Source: UBA3792 sp045114775 (GTDB lineage: Bacteria; Bacillota; Clostridia; Christensenellales; CAG-138). Taken from it: a stretch of DNA of 24,294 nucleotides. Where the stretch lies: positions 1 to 24,294 of the forward strand of contig JBGULC010000009.1 of the NCBI GenBank assembly GCA_045114775.1. Direction: 5' to 3'. The position numbers and the translations under genes were made by a program. A model generated the notes under the pieces. That model saw nothing but the letters and a program-made list of their open reading frames with translations. It did not search any database and was not told the origin of the DNA. Position 1 is the stretch's first letter. Every line of letters starts with the position of its first letter. Shown one piece after another: positions 1 to 7,055 of the stretch.

Positions 1-195
1 CGGGAAGCCCACCGGGCGGCAGCATTTGAAAATGCTCCAACGCTGCCCGGATGGCGGCTTCCTTCTCCGGCGGACCATGCGGGAAAACGGAGCTCGGGTA
101 TCTCGGGCGGTAGCAGCATTCTCCTACGGGCAGGCCGCATTTGCGCTTGACCCGGGAGACGTATCGAGACCGGGGATTTCTGTGTATTAGAAATA
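1..195 (-). pseudogene. Possible C-terminal fragment of a DapA/NanA-type aldolase, running off the left edge
   Basis: The minus strand is open from about position 220 to the window edge. It encodes a protein-like stretch that includes CGLPVGECC, then PPEKEAAIRAALEHFQML. This resembles the end of the dihydrodipicolinate synthase family, which carries a VG-x-x-R-x-P segment followed by a final helix of the kind 'EEEKAxIRxALExxGLL'. No start codon or ribosome binding site is visible, and the part before CGLPVG does not look like that family. It may be a degraded fragment or chance. No other gene is seen in 1-252. Confidence 0.25.
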
Positions 196-252
196 TATGA
201 ACCTGTTTCAGAGAGCAATCAAAGAAAGGCAGAATGGATCTGGGGGACAAGC

Positions 253-396
253 ATGAAAGCATCTGATCCGCACAGAACCGCTTACGTCCGGATCCTCAAG
301 GAGGAGCTTCGCGCAGATCAGACCTTCTGCGTCCTCGCCGGCAAGGGCCTTCCGGCGCAGCGCGGGGAAAGGCCGGCAAAAAGTCGAAGCGTATGA
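253..396 (+). pseudogene. Broken start of a UPF0597 (L-serine dehydratase-alpha-like / cysteine desulfidase) gene
   Basis: A GGGGGA ribosome binding site precedes an ATG at 253. The first 19 residues (MKASDPHRTAYVRILKEEL) match the typical start of UPF0597/CyuA-type proteins. In that family the next residues should be the conserved 'VPAMGCTEPIA' cluster-binding segment. Here they are replaced by unrelated sequence (RADQTFCVLAGKG...) and a stop at 394-396, so the reading frame ends at 47 residues instead of about 430. A second frame ends at 414-416 with a basic tail (KKSKRMIPKKHK), which could be the end of another lost gene such as a transporter. The whole stretch looks like a deletion scar upstream of glsA. 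The family call rests on the N-terminus only. Confidence 0.45.
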
Positions 397-434
397 TCCC
401 CAAAAAACACAAGTAAAAAACAGGAGCGAGTGCC

Positions 435-1376
435 ATGAACGAACAGTGGATTTCGGATGTCATCAACAAAGCCATGGAAATTGGCCGTCAACAGATCTCC
501 CGGGGCAATGTGGCTACCTATATCCCGGAGTTGGGCAAGGCACGCAAAGAAGCGCTGGGGCTTTGCGTTTCTCTGCTGGACGGGACGGCCTATAAGGTCG
601 GGGATACCAATATTCGTTTTACGATCCAATCAATCTCCAAGGTGATTTCCCTGTGCAAGGCCTTGGAGGTTCGCGGTGCGGAAACGGTATTCAGCCATGT
701 GGGCATGGAGCCCTCGGGGGAAGCCTTCAACTCCATTGTGGAACTGGACCTGCAGTCAAACCGCCCCTTCAATCCCATGATCAATTCCGGCGCGATTGCT
801 GTGGAGAGCACGATCATCGACTACGTCTCTTTTGAGGAAATGCTGGAATATACCCAGCGCTTGTGCAGCGATCCCGGCATCACGCTGAACCGTCAGGTGT
901 ATCATTCCGAGATGAACTCCTGTGACCGCAACCGGGCCATCGCCTATCTGCTGAAAAGCAAGGACATCATTACGACAAACGTGGACAACAGCATCGAGCT
1001 CTACACCAAAATGTGTTCCCTGAACGTAACCGCGGAATCCCTGGCGAACTTCGCGCTGCTTCTGGCAAACGGCGGCATCTGTCCCGGCAGCGGAGAACGG
1101 CTGTTGAAGGAGGAAACCGTGCGGATCGTTCTGTCCATCATGCTGACCTGCGGCATGTACGACGGGTCAGGCCGTTTTGCGGTGGAGGTAGGCGTCCCCA
1201 CAAAATCCGGCGTCGGCGGAGGGCTGATGGCCCCGGTATATGGCCGCTGCGGAATCGGAATTTTCGGTCCTGCGTTGGATCAAAAGGGAAACTGCATCGC
1301 CGGCTGCGAGATGATGAAGCATCTCTCACGGGAAATGGGCCTGCATATGTTTCAGGATAGACAAAGCGGTTGCTGA
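435..1376 (+). CDS. glsA: Glutaminase A (serine-dependent L-glutaminase)
   Basis: This cytoplasmic enzyme hydrolyses L-glutamine to L-glutamate and ammonia. At 313 residues it has the full length of the bacterial GlsA family, which shares the beta-lactamase fold. The catalytic Ser-x-x-Lys is S66-I-S-K69 within FTIQSISKV. Other conserved blocks are NPMINSGAIA (113-122), MYDGSGRFA (241-249) and PTKSGVGGG (255-263). The start is supported by AGGAG at 422-426, eight bases upstream. It is preceded by gene debris rather than an intact partner. In other bacteria glsA often sits beside an amino-acid antiporter and contributes to acid resistance, but no transporter is present here. No intact gene follows; a hairpin with a T-rich tail lies at 1500-1536. 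Confidence 0.95.
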   Translation: MNEQWISDVINKAMEIGRQQISRGNVATYIPELGKARKEALGLCVSLLDGTAYKVGDTNIRFTIQSISKVISLCKALEVRGAETVFSHVGMEPSGEAFNSIVELDLQSNRPFNPMINSGAIAVESTIIDYVSFEEMLEYTQRLCSDPGITLNRQVYHSEMNSCDRNRAIAYLLKSKDIITTNVDNSIELYTKMCSLNVTAESLANFALLLANGGICPGSGERLLKEETVRIVLSIMLTCGMYDGSGRFAVEVGVPTKSGVGGGLMAPVYGRCGIGIFGPALDQKGNCIAGCEMMKHLSREMGLHMFQDRQSGC

Positions 1377-1499
1377 TGGTCTCCGCAAAGCACACACAAG
1401 CCGCGTTCCTTTTGTTTGAAAGAAAAAGACCCCGTCGGCCTTTGCTACGGCCTAATAGGGAAGTAATCAAAACAGAATTATAGGTGTTGCAAAGGCAAA

Positions 1500-1536
1500 G
1501 ACAGTCCCAGAAGCTTCTTCCGGGGCTGTCTTCTTT
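1500..1536 (+). terminator. Rho-independent terminator-like hairpin downstream of glsA
   Basis: GACAGTCCC (1500-1508) pairs with GGGGCTGTC (1522-1530), with one G-T wobble, and is followed by TTCTTT. It lies about 120 bases after the glsA stop. The rest of 1377-1657 holds no gene I can support. Confidence 0.6.
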
Positions 1537-1658
1537 CGTGACCAGAGCTGTCACATCAACTGTTAATAAAACCTTTTTAGGCTCATATTCCGTTTTCATG
1601 GTAATTGAGTAAAAAAGGGGTGCAGTTGGCATGACGTAGGGAAGGGGCATAAAGCAAT

Positions 1659-1901
1659 TTGTACGGCAATGTACAAAGCAGAGTTGATGGGAGTTGGCTT
1701 GATATTGCAGAAATAGAGTTGTCTGCCATTGGCCGCCAGTGCATTTCAAACAACAGAATCCCGGATCTTCTTTCGCTTCAAAGATTGCTCGAACCGTGGG
1801 CTGCTGCAAGAAACGCCGCGCAGAAAGGTGTGGACTGGCAATTCACCGCCGATGACGCCAGGACCAAGCTGAAGCATCTATACCCCATCATAAAGATTTA
1901 G
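1659..1901 (+). pseudogene. C-terminal remnant of an IS630-family (DDE_3) transposase
   Basis: The frame encodes GSWLDIAEIELSAIGRQC, then NRIPDLLSL, WAAARNAAQKGVDWQFT and DDARTKLKHLYP. This is the characteristic last 70 or so residues of IS630-type transposases and contains the final catalytic Glu (AEIE). The N-terminal two thirds, with the HTH and the first two catalytic Asp residues, is absent. The sequence before DGSWL is unrelated, and the TTG start at 1659 is only where the frame happens to open. A short palindrome (TTTGTAC, six bases, GTACAAA; 1658-1677) sits at the break. This is an inactive element fragment. I could not identify terminal inverted repeats. Confidence 0.85.
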
Positions 1902-1959
1902 AATTTACAGAGTACTAGTTTATCATGGGCCAACGCCGCTTTACCCAATTCTGAGACAG

Positions 1960-2208
1960 CTACTCCTCATAGAGCTCCGGTTGGTTGGTCAGGGCTTCTG
2001 CGGCAAGCTGCATGCCCAGGCGGAAGCCGCTACGGAAGACCAGCCGGGCCTCGTAGTCCCGAAGCTCCGCCTGGTTGCCCTCCAGCTTTTCGAGAATGGC
2101 CCCGGCCTCCGGGTGCAGCGCCGCCAGCTCCGCCCGGTTCCGCTCCATCAGCCGCGCCAGGGCCTTCTGCTTTTCACCGGCCTGCTCCAATACCTGCCCA
2201 GGCATCAC
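1960..2208 (-). CDS. DUF6809-like small protein, 5' end uncertain
   Basis: The 82-residue frame is rich in Glu, Ala and Leu, is predicted helical, and ends FRSGFRLGMQLAAEAL. The GFRLGxxLxxEAL ending is typical of small (90-100 residue) DUF6809 proteins found in gut Firmicutes; their function is unknown. The first start codon is GTG at 2208, but the frame stays open back to 2244 and encodes DLIDALWYG just upstream. That resembles the usual N-terminus of the family, so about 10 residues may belong to the protein. No ATG or convincing ribosome binding site exists there, so the start may be lost by a frameshift. The family assignment is from memory of the pattern. Confidence 0.5.
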   Translation of the reverse strand: MMPGQVLEQAGEKQKALARLMERNRAELAALHPEAGAILEKLEGNQAELRDYEARLVFRSGFRLGMQLAAEALTNQPELYEE

Positions 2209-2231
2209 CGCCCCATACCACAGCGCGTCAA

Positions 2232-2384
2232 TCAGATCGCATCTTCAAAATCTATCTTTAAATCTGTGATCGCATTGAGCTTATCCGCGATAAGCTCATC
2301 GTCACCTTCAACGCATGGTATCCACGCCGACAGGGTCCCGACGTCAACCCCCAGAGGAAAATTTCCGTATAAATATGCGGCCGT
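2232..2384 (-). pseudogene. Unidentified C-terminal gene fragment between GH13 and the DUF6809-like gene
   Basis: In a frame with no start codon the minus strand is open for 50 codons and encodes a protein-like tail: YGNFPLGVDVGTLSAWIP, then EGDDELIADKLNAITDL, ending DFEDAI and a stop at 2232-2234. It overlaps the last codons of the GH13 gene in another frame and runs directly into the DUF6809-like frame. I do not recognise the family. It looks like the end of a gene whose front was replaced by the GH13 gene in a rearrangement. Confidence 0.35.
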
Positions 2385-4032
2385 TTATGCCGCAAACCGG
2401 CCGTTCGCAAACCGCAACTGTGGCCGCCGGGCTCCGCAGAATGCATTTTGCCACCGCACATTCATAGGACGCATATTTGCCATCAATCGCTTCTCGATTC
2501 AGGTTGGCGAGAGAGGGCTTTTCACATTGGAACGGAAGCTTAATCTGCTGCTCACTCTCAAAATTGCAAACAACCACCCATCTTTCATTTCCCAATTTTC
2601 TGGCAAAAATGAAATAAGGATCATCGGCCGAAGAGATCACTTCCAAATCTCCATTCAGAAACGCATCGTTTGAACGGCGAAGTGCCAGCAAAGCCTGGTA
2701 GAATCGATATACGGATCGATCGGCAACCAAATCCCCTTCTACATTGATTTCCTGATACCGGGAATGCAGCGCGATCCAGGGCTTCCCTGTGGAGAAACCA
2801 CCGTTTGCCCCATTGCTCCACGCCATGGGATGACGGGCGTTGTCACGGCTGCCAAAATTGATCTTTCGCAGCGCTTCTTCGCGGGTCATTGTTTTACAGA
2901 ATTCTTTGTATGTATTGACGCTTTCAATGTCGTCAAAACAGTCAATACGATCGTAGTTGGCTGCAGGCATGCCGATCTCTTGGCCCTGATAAATGAAGGG
3001 AACTCCTTTCAGTAAATAAAGCATAGCAGCCATCACAGTAGCCGCTTCATAGCGTTTCTCACGGTCGTTGCCAATCCGGGAAATCATGGGCGGCTGATCA
3101 TGATTATCTGTAAACAGACTGTGAAGCAAATCATATTTCTCTGTTTCCTGCTGCCAATGAATCAGATGATTCCTCAATGTTTTCAAGCTATCCTGCTTGG
3201 GGGTAAACTTATCGATCCGTCCGCACTCCATATGGTCGAACAGGAACAGCGTGCTCAGTTCCCCGCGATCCGCAGCGCAATGTCGAATCATTTCATTGAT
3301 ATCATGAACGTCGCTTTCTCCAACGGTAAAGAGGTGCGCTGCCTTTTCCCGGCCAAAGAGATCGTGTATAAATTCATGAAGCCTGGGTCCGAACCCATTA
3401 TACTCTTTGCTGAAGTCTTTGGAAATCATATCGATAACGTCGATACGGAAGCCGTCCACACCTTTTTCGATCCAGAAGTCCACTGTGTCCTGCATGGCCT
3501 TTACAACGGCTGGATTGTTCCAGTTCAAATCGGCCTGGCTGACAGCAAAAGAATGCAAATAATACTGGCCCCGTACAGAATCATATTCCCATGCGCTGCC
3601 TCGGAATTCAGATTCCCAATCATTGGGAATTTCATCGAACCAATAATAAAAATCGCTGTAAGGATTATCTTTTCCCTTCCGGGATTCCTGGAACCAGCGG
3701 TGGGAAGTGGAGGTATGATTCGGCACCAAATCCATGATCAGCTTCATACCCCGGGCATGGAGCGCTGTGATCAGCGCATCCATATCTTCCATGGTGCCAA
3801 ACTCATCCATGATATCCCGGTAATCTGAAATGTCATAGCCATTATCATCGTTAGGGCTTTTATAGCAGGGGCATATCCAGACAGCGTTCACGCCCAAATC
3901 TTTCAGATAATCCAATTTCTGAATGATCCCTTGCAGATCACCAATACCATCGCCATTGCTGTCCATAAAGCTGCGGGGATAAATTTGATAAATCACCCAG
4001 CGAAGCTGCTCCTGATATTTTTTGCAAAGCAT
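2344..4032 (-). CDS. GH13 alpha-glucosidase (oligo-1,6-glucosidase type)
   Basis: This cytoplasmic exo-alpha-glucosidase of the GH13 oligo-1,6-glucosidase/MalL group removes glucose from short alpha-glucans such as isomaltose. At 562 residues it has near-normal length. Conserved regions visible are DLVPNHTS (101-108), QADLNW (166-171), GFRIDVI with nucleophile D198 (194-200), TVGES with acid/base E239 (236-240) and FTDNHDQP with D312 (307-314). Val199, next to the nucleophile, is the residue linked in this family to alpha-1,6 rather than alpha-1,4 preference. The start has a strong AAAGGAGG site. The end is odd: after CILRS (from about residue 530) the usual beta-sandwich ending ('LRPWEAxVY') is replaced by about 30 unrelated residues up to FSSGG, so the 3' end seems exchanged. 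Trehalose-6-phosphate hydrolase is a less likely alternative. Confidence 0.9.
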   Translation of the reverse strand: MLCKKYQEQLRWVIYQIYPRSFMDSNGDGIGDLQGIIQKLDYLKDLGVNAVWICPCYKSPNDDNGYDISDYRDIMDEFGTMEDMDALITALHARGMKLIMDLVPNHTSTSHRWFQESRKGKDNPYSDFYYWFDEIPNDWESEFRGSAWEYDSVRGQYYLHSFAVSQADLNWNNPAVVKAMQDTVDFWIEKGVDGFRIDVIDMISKDFSKEYNGFGPRLHEFIHDLFGREKAAHLFTVGESDVHDINEMIRHCAADRGELSTLFLFDHMECGRIDKFTPKQDSLKTLRNHLIHWQQETEKYDLLHSLFTDNHDQPPMISRIGNDREKRYEAATVMAAMLYLLKGVPFIYQGQEIGMPAANYDRIDCFDDIESVNTYKEFCKTMTREEALRKINFGSRDNARHPMAWSNGANGGFSTGKPWIALHSRYQEINVEGDLVADRSVYRFYQALLALRRSNDAFLNGDLEVISSADDPYFIFARKLGNERWVVVCNFESEQQIKLPFQCEKPSLANLNREAIDGKYASYECAVAKCILRSPAATVAVCERPVCGINGRIFIRKFSSGG

Positions 4033-4047
4033 CCTTTTTTCCTCCTT

Positions 4048-4208
4048 TTATTCATTCAGCAGAAATATGATCGGTTCTTGCCTGGTTTCGCTGGTAGGAA
4101 GCTGTTCAACCCATTTTGTTTGCCCGTTGAACTTGAAAAAACGCCACCTTCCGTTGTCATAGCGCATATCCGCGTCCCACAGCAGACAGGTATAATGCTA
4201 TATTGCAT
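4048..4208 (-). pseudogene. Small, apparently frameshifted reading frame upstream of the GH13 gene
   Basis: A promoter and a GGAGG site (minus strand) precede an ATG at 4208. Read straight, the ATG frame gives an unconvincing 50-residue Ser/Cys-rich peptide. Shifting by one base after about five codons gives a far more protein-like sequence (WDADMRYDNGRWRFFKFNG, then EQLPTSETRQEPIIFLLNE). That frame stops at 4048-4050, just before the ribosome binding site of the GH13 gene, where an operon partner would be expected to stop. The span from ATG to stop is 161 bases, not a multiple of three. Either a small gene has suffered a one-base indel, or this is a truncated gene end. I do not recognise the family. 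Confidence 0.4.
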
Positions 4209-4249
4209 TTAGAGTTCCTCCATAAATCCCGATTTGTAAATTTGATCTT

Positions 4250-4279
4250 ATTATAACATATTCAAAGAGAAGGAAGCAA
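4250..4279 (-). promoter_or_regulatory. Sigma-A-type promoter for the small frame and GH13 gene
   Basis: On the minus strand TTGCTT (4279-4274) and a perfect TATAAT (4255-4250) are separated by 18 bases. A GGAGG site and the ATG at 4208 follow. The divergent gene at 4286 must be transcribed from the same A+T-rich gap, but its own promoter elements are not clear. Confidence 0.55.
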
Positions 4280-4285
4280 CCCGCA

Positions 4286-4909
4286 ATGAAATGTCTTTTG
4301 AAATATCCCTGGGTCAAGCTGCCCCGGAACAAGGTTCCCGGCGGCAAGGGACTCATGGGAGCCTGGATGCGTCTGGCAGCGCGTGCGGCCTTTCGCAAGG
4401 GCGAAGGGCACTACTGTGGATATGACAATCCCGTCGTACCCGGAATGTGGGTCGGCGGGATTGTCGGTCTCAAGGCTATCCTGGGCCTCAGGCGGCGGGA
4501 CGCGGCGCAAACGGCTCCCGCCGAAGAGAAGATCGACTTCTCGAATGTGGAGATCGAGCCGCTGTTCAAGGATTTCGTGGACTTTGAGACCTTCTCAAAA
4601 TCCGATTTCCGCGCGGTCAAGGTGCTTGCCTGCGAAGCGGTACCGAAGAGCAAGAAGCTTTTGAAGTTTACGCTGGACGACGGCACGGGCGAAAGCCGCA
4701 CGATCCTTTCCGGCATCCACGCTTATTACGAGCCGGAAAGCTTAGTCGGCAAGACCTGCGTGGCGATCACAAACCTGCCGCCGCGTCCCATGATGGGCAT
4801 CGAATCCTGCGGCATGCTGCTTAGTGCGATCCATTCGGAAAACGGCGAAGAACGGCTGAACCTGCTGATGCTCGATCCGCACATCCCCGCAGGCGCAAAA
4901 CTCTATTAA
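4286..4909 (+). CDS. tRNA-binding-domain protein (EMAP/Trbp111/MetRS-C type) with an extra N-terminal domain, copy 1
   Basis: The 207-residue protein has two parts. Residues about 95-207 are a tRNA-binding OB-fold domain as found in Trbp111, CsaA and the C-terminus of bacterial methionyl-tRNA synthetase; visible blocks are SDFRAVKVLACEAVPKSKKL, TILSGIHAYYEP, VAITNLPPR, GIESCGMLLSA and DPHIPAGAKLY. Residues 1-70 (MKCLLKYPWVKLPRNKVPGG, then HYCGYDNPVVPGMWVGGIVG) form a separate compact domain that I do not recognise functionally. There is no catalytic synthetase domain, so this is a stand-alone tRNA- or RNA-binding protein. A paralogue with a closely similar second half lies at 7048-7536. An AAGGAAG site precedes the ATG, and a strong terminator follows at 4921-4950. 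Confidence 0.85.
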   Translation: MKCLLKYPWVKLPRNKVPGGKGLMGAWMRLAARAAFRKGEGHYCGYDNPVVPGMWVGGIVGLKAILGLRRRDAAQTAPAEEKIDFSNVEIEPLFKDFVDFETFSKSDFRAVKVLACEAVPKSKKLLKFTLDDGTGESRTILSGIHAYYEPESLVGKTCVAITNLPPRPMMGIESCGMLLSAIHSENGEERLNLLMLDPHIPAGAKLY

Positions 4910-4920
4910 AAAACCTTCCT

Positions 4921-4950
4921 AAATACCTCGGAGCGATCCGAGGTATTTTT
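4921..4950 (+). terminator. Strong rho-independent terminator
   Basis: AAATACCTCGGA (4921-4932) pairs perfectly with TCCGAGGTATTT (4937-4948) around a GCGA loop and is followed by TT. It directly follows the tRNA-binding gene. The same ACCTCGGA core is reused in the terminator after the paralogue at 7553-7582. Confidence 0.85.
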
Positions 4951-5020
4951 ATGCTTTTTCTGTATTTTATTCATTTCCAATAATCAGCGTATTTGTGGCA
5001 GTATCATCCTCATGTTATGA

Positions 5021-5052
5021 AAAGGACGTCGGCATAAAGCACGGCGTCCTTT
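5021..5052. other. Hairpin-forming inverted repeat
   Basis: AAAGGACG (5021-5028) pairs with CGTCCTTT (5045-5052), extended inward by about three further pairs. It lies between the terminator of the tRNA-binding gene and the zinc-ribbon gene. It lacks a long T-tract on the plus strand, so its role (terminator, processing or operator) is open. Confidence 0.5.
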
Positions 5053-5134
5053 ATTGCGCCAGCTACGTCAATCGCACATTTTTCCTTTTCATCCGCTTTG
5101 TCTATACTATCCTCAAAAAGGCAAAGGAGATGGA

Positions 5135-6334
5135 ATGGATATGGGCAATGCGTTATCAATAGTTCAACCGCATCTAACCACGGAATGGTCAAGCAAGAAC
5201 TATCCTTTGACGCCGGATGACGTCAGTTATGGGTCAAACCGCATCGTGTGGTGGCAAGGATCGTGTGGGCATGAATGGAAGGCAAGCATCAAGAGCCGAG
5301 CAACGGGAAGGCAATCCGGCTGTCCATACTGCTATGGAAACAAAGTCCTTGCCGGGTTCAACGATCTTGCCACCCGTTTCCCCGATGTGGCTCTCGAATG
5401 GTCGGATAGAAACGCGTCCCTCTCTCCTTCTGATGTAACTGCTTTTGCGAATCGCAAAGTTTGGTGGAAAGGGAAATGCGGACATGAGTGGATGGCGTTC
5501 ATTTCAGATCGTTCTCGAGGTCATGGCTGCCCGTATTGTAACGATCACAAACTGCTGATTGGATATAATGACTTCCAAACCGTACACCCGGATTTGGCGA
5601 AGGAATGGTCAAATCGGAACGAGATTGCACCGAACTCCATCCCGGAGAAAAGGATCATGCTGGCATGGTGGACTTGTAAGGATTGCGGCGGCGAGTATCA
5701 AGCGTGGATCGTCAATCGGATCGCCGGAAGCAAATGCCCCTACTGTTCCAATCGCGCCGTTGAGATCGGAATAAACGATCTTGCTACAACCGATCCCGAC
5801 ATTGCAGCCGAATGGTTGTATGAGAAGAACGGCAAAGACACTCCGCAAAGTGTTGTTCGTACCTCACATCAGGTTTACTGGTGGAGAAGCGCCTGCGGAC
5901 ACGAATGGAAGGCAAAGATCTATGACCGGACAATCAGACGGGTACCTTGCGTAAAATGCGAAGCTGAGTTCCAATCCGTATTGACGAAACTGCTCATTAT
6001 GGTATATGCGGCGCGGAATCAGGGACGTATCGCCTTCGATTCTGCCGCTCTGATCGGGTATCCTGTTGAGATGTATATCCCTGATCTATCCGTAGTGATC
6101 GAGGAGGAATCTTCCTTCACATACCAAAGGAAGGAACAAGAAGTCAAACGACGCTTATGTGCCGTTCGGAACGTAAAGTATTTGACGTATTCAAAGACAG
6201 GAACCACCGAGCAAGCGGCGCAAGAAGCAAGAACTCTGTTTCAAAGAATGAATATCTACATTCAATCAGACATACAGCACGATATTCTTGTTGCCAGGAA
6301 GTATTTTCAAAGTCTCAAAGATCAGGAAAGGTGA
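5135..6334 (+). CDS. Tandem zinc-ribbon (DUF4379-type) protein with a Vsr-like nuclease tail
   Basis: The protein has 399 residues from the ATG at 5135, chosen because AGGAG (5125-5129) lies five bases upstream; the open frame extends to 5054 without a binding site. Four repeats of about 65 residues each carry a paired metal site: CGHEW at 44-48 with CPYC at 63-66; CGHEW at 115-119 with CPYC at 132-135; C181/C184 with CPYC at 201-204; and CGHEW at 254-258 with C272/C275. Each is preceded by a 'P(D/x)xAxEWsxxN' segment. This matches the probable zinc-ribbon family DUF4379 (PF14311). Residues about 280-355 resemble the Vsr/PD-(D/E)XK-like tail often attached to it, but the usual VDIYIP...IEYDG core reads VEMYIP...IEEES, so activity is doubtful. 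The protein probably binds DNA or RNA; its function is unproven. Confidence 0.8.
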   Translation: MDMGNALSIVQPHLTTEWSSKNYPLTPDDVSYGSNRIVWWQGSCGHEWKASIKSRATGRQSGCPYCYGNKVLAGFNDLATRFPDVALEWSDRNASLSPSDVTAFANRKVWWKGKCGHEWMAFISDRSRGHGCPYCNDHKLLIGYNDFQTVHPDLAKEWSNRNEIAPNSIPEKRIMLAWWTCKDCGGEYQAWIVNRIAGSKCPYCSNRAVEIGINDLATTDPDIAAEWLYEKNGKDTPQSVVRTSHQVYWWRSACGHEWKAKIYDRTIRRVPCVKCEAEFQSVLTKLLIMVYAARNQGRIAFDSAALIGYPVEMYIPDLSVVIEEESSFTYQRKEQEVKRRLCAVRNVKYLTYSKTGTTEQAAQEARTLFQRMNIYIQSDIQHDILVARKYFQSLKDQER

Positions 6335-6467
6335 TGCAAAGGTAGTCGTTTCTGCTGTACAGTGATCTTTTTTGCAAAGCTAAAGTCGCTGCGATGGCTG
6401 CTCAGTACATACGCCGAAAAATATATTATTATTTCGGTGGATTTTTTCTGTGGTTGAAACGTCTATA

Positions 6468-6566
6468 TATGTAAAGGGCTCCGGACGACATACAGAAGAC
6501 AGTCATGTTCAACAGCAGCAGAAGCATCAATACATTTGCCTGTTTCTTCGCCGGAGCCCTTACATA
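6468..6566. repeat. Long-armed inverted repeat (99 bases), possible MITE or structured RNA
   Basis: TATGTAAAGGGCTCCGG (6468-6484) is the inverse of CCGGAGCCCTTACATA (6551-6566) except for one bulged base; 66 bases lie between. It stands alone in the roughly 700-base gap 6335-7047. A minus-strand frame (6429-6623) crosses it and encodes a hydrophobic run (VLMLLLLLNMTVFCMSSG) followed by a basic tail (YRRFNHRKNPPK), but it has no good ribosome binding site. It could be a miniature element, a structured RNA, or a small membrane peptide gene with overlapping structure. Confidence 0.55.
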
Positions 6567-6694
6567 AAATTTGTGCTGCGCACCATATAGCGAACACCCC
6601 ATCCGACAAGAATAGACCTCCATTCTAAATTGTCGTCTTCTTCGTCAACTTATATGTGAAGACAGAAAATGTATTTGCGAGATGGTAAAAAAGC

Positions 6695-6743
6695 ATAGAC
6701 TTTCGGCAATAAACCCCAAAACTTGCCGAAAGTCTATTTTTTG
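6695..6743. terminator. Perfect bidirectional terminator-type hairpin
   Basis: A perfect 15-bp stem (6695-6709 with 6723-6737; core GACTTTCGGC) encloses a 13-base loop. It is followed by TTTTTT on the plus strand and preceded by AAAAAA, so it could stop transcription from both sides. It isolates the iteron leader that begins at 6881. Confidence 0.8.
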
Positions 6744-6880
6744 CGATCGGTTACGACTTGACTCAAAGCTCATCACAATCTATAATTGTCCACGAACAAT
6801 CTGTGGTATTCTAAATCGCTCAACAATGAAGTGTCAGCGTTTAGAATTACTCAGATCGCGCAAAAACAACGCCTAATGTG

Positions 6881-7055
6881 GGCATAAAAGGGATATGCCA
6901 AATATGCCAAATCATATGCCAATTTCCCATCAAAGGTTATAGGTTTTTATAGACGTTCAGGATTGTCGCTTTTGAGAAGATGTCAGGTATATAGGCGTTT
7001 ATAGGGTATTAGAGATTATCACCGGTCGGTGACTTCTATATCCGACAATGAAACC
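6881..7055 (+). repeat. Iteron leader, copy A (dispersed repeat)
   Basis: The block starts GGCATAAAAGGGATATGCC and carries three TATGCCAA iterons at 6894, 6903 and 6915 (spacing 9 and 12), then GGTTTTTATAGACG, then ATATAGGCGTTTATAGGGTA, and ends on the start codon ATGAAACC of the following gene. A copy I judge by eye to be roughly 80-85% identical lies at 24034-24209, again ending on ATGAAACC. The iterons suggest a recombinase arm-site or regulator-binding array. The conserved join to a start codon suggests that leader and gene move, or are maintained, together. Confidence 0.85.

Noticed and set aside
1138..1809. 223-codon minus-strand frame
   Set aside because: It spans the end of glsA, a terminator and the IS630 remnant, which lie on the other strand; it is a shadow.
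2344..4032. GH13 enzyme as trehalose-6-phosphate hydrolase
   Set aside because: No trehalose PTS or TreR gene is near, and Val after the nucleophile fits the oligo-1,6-glucosidase group; the alternative is kept only as a minor possibility.
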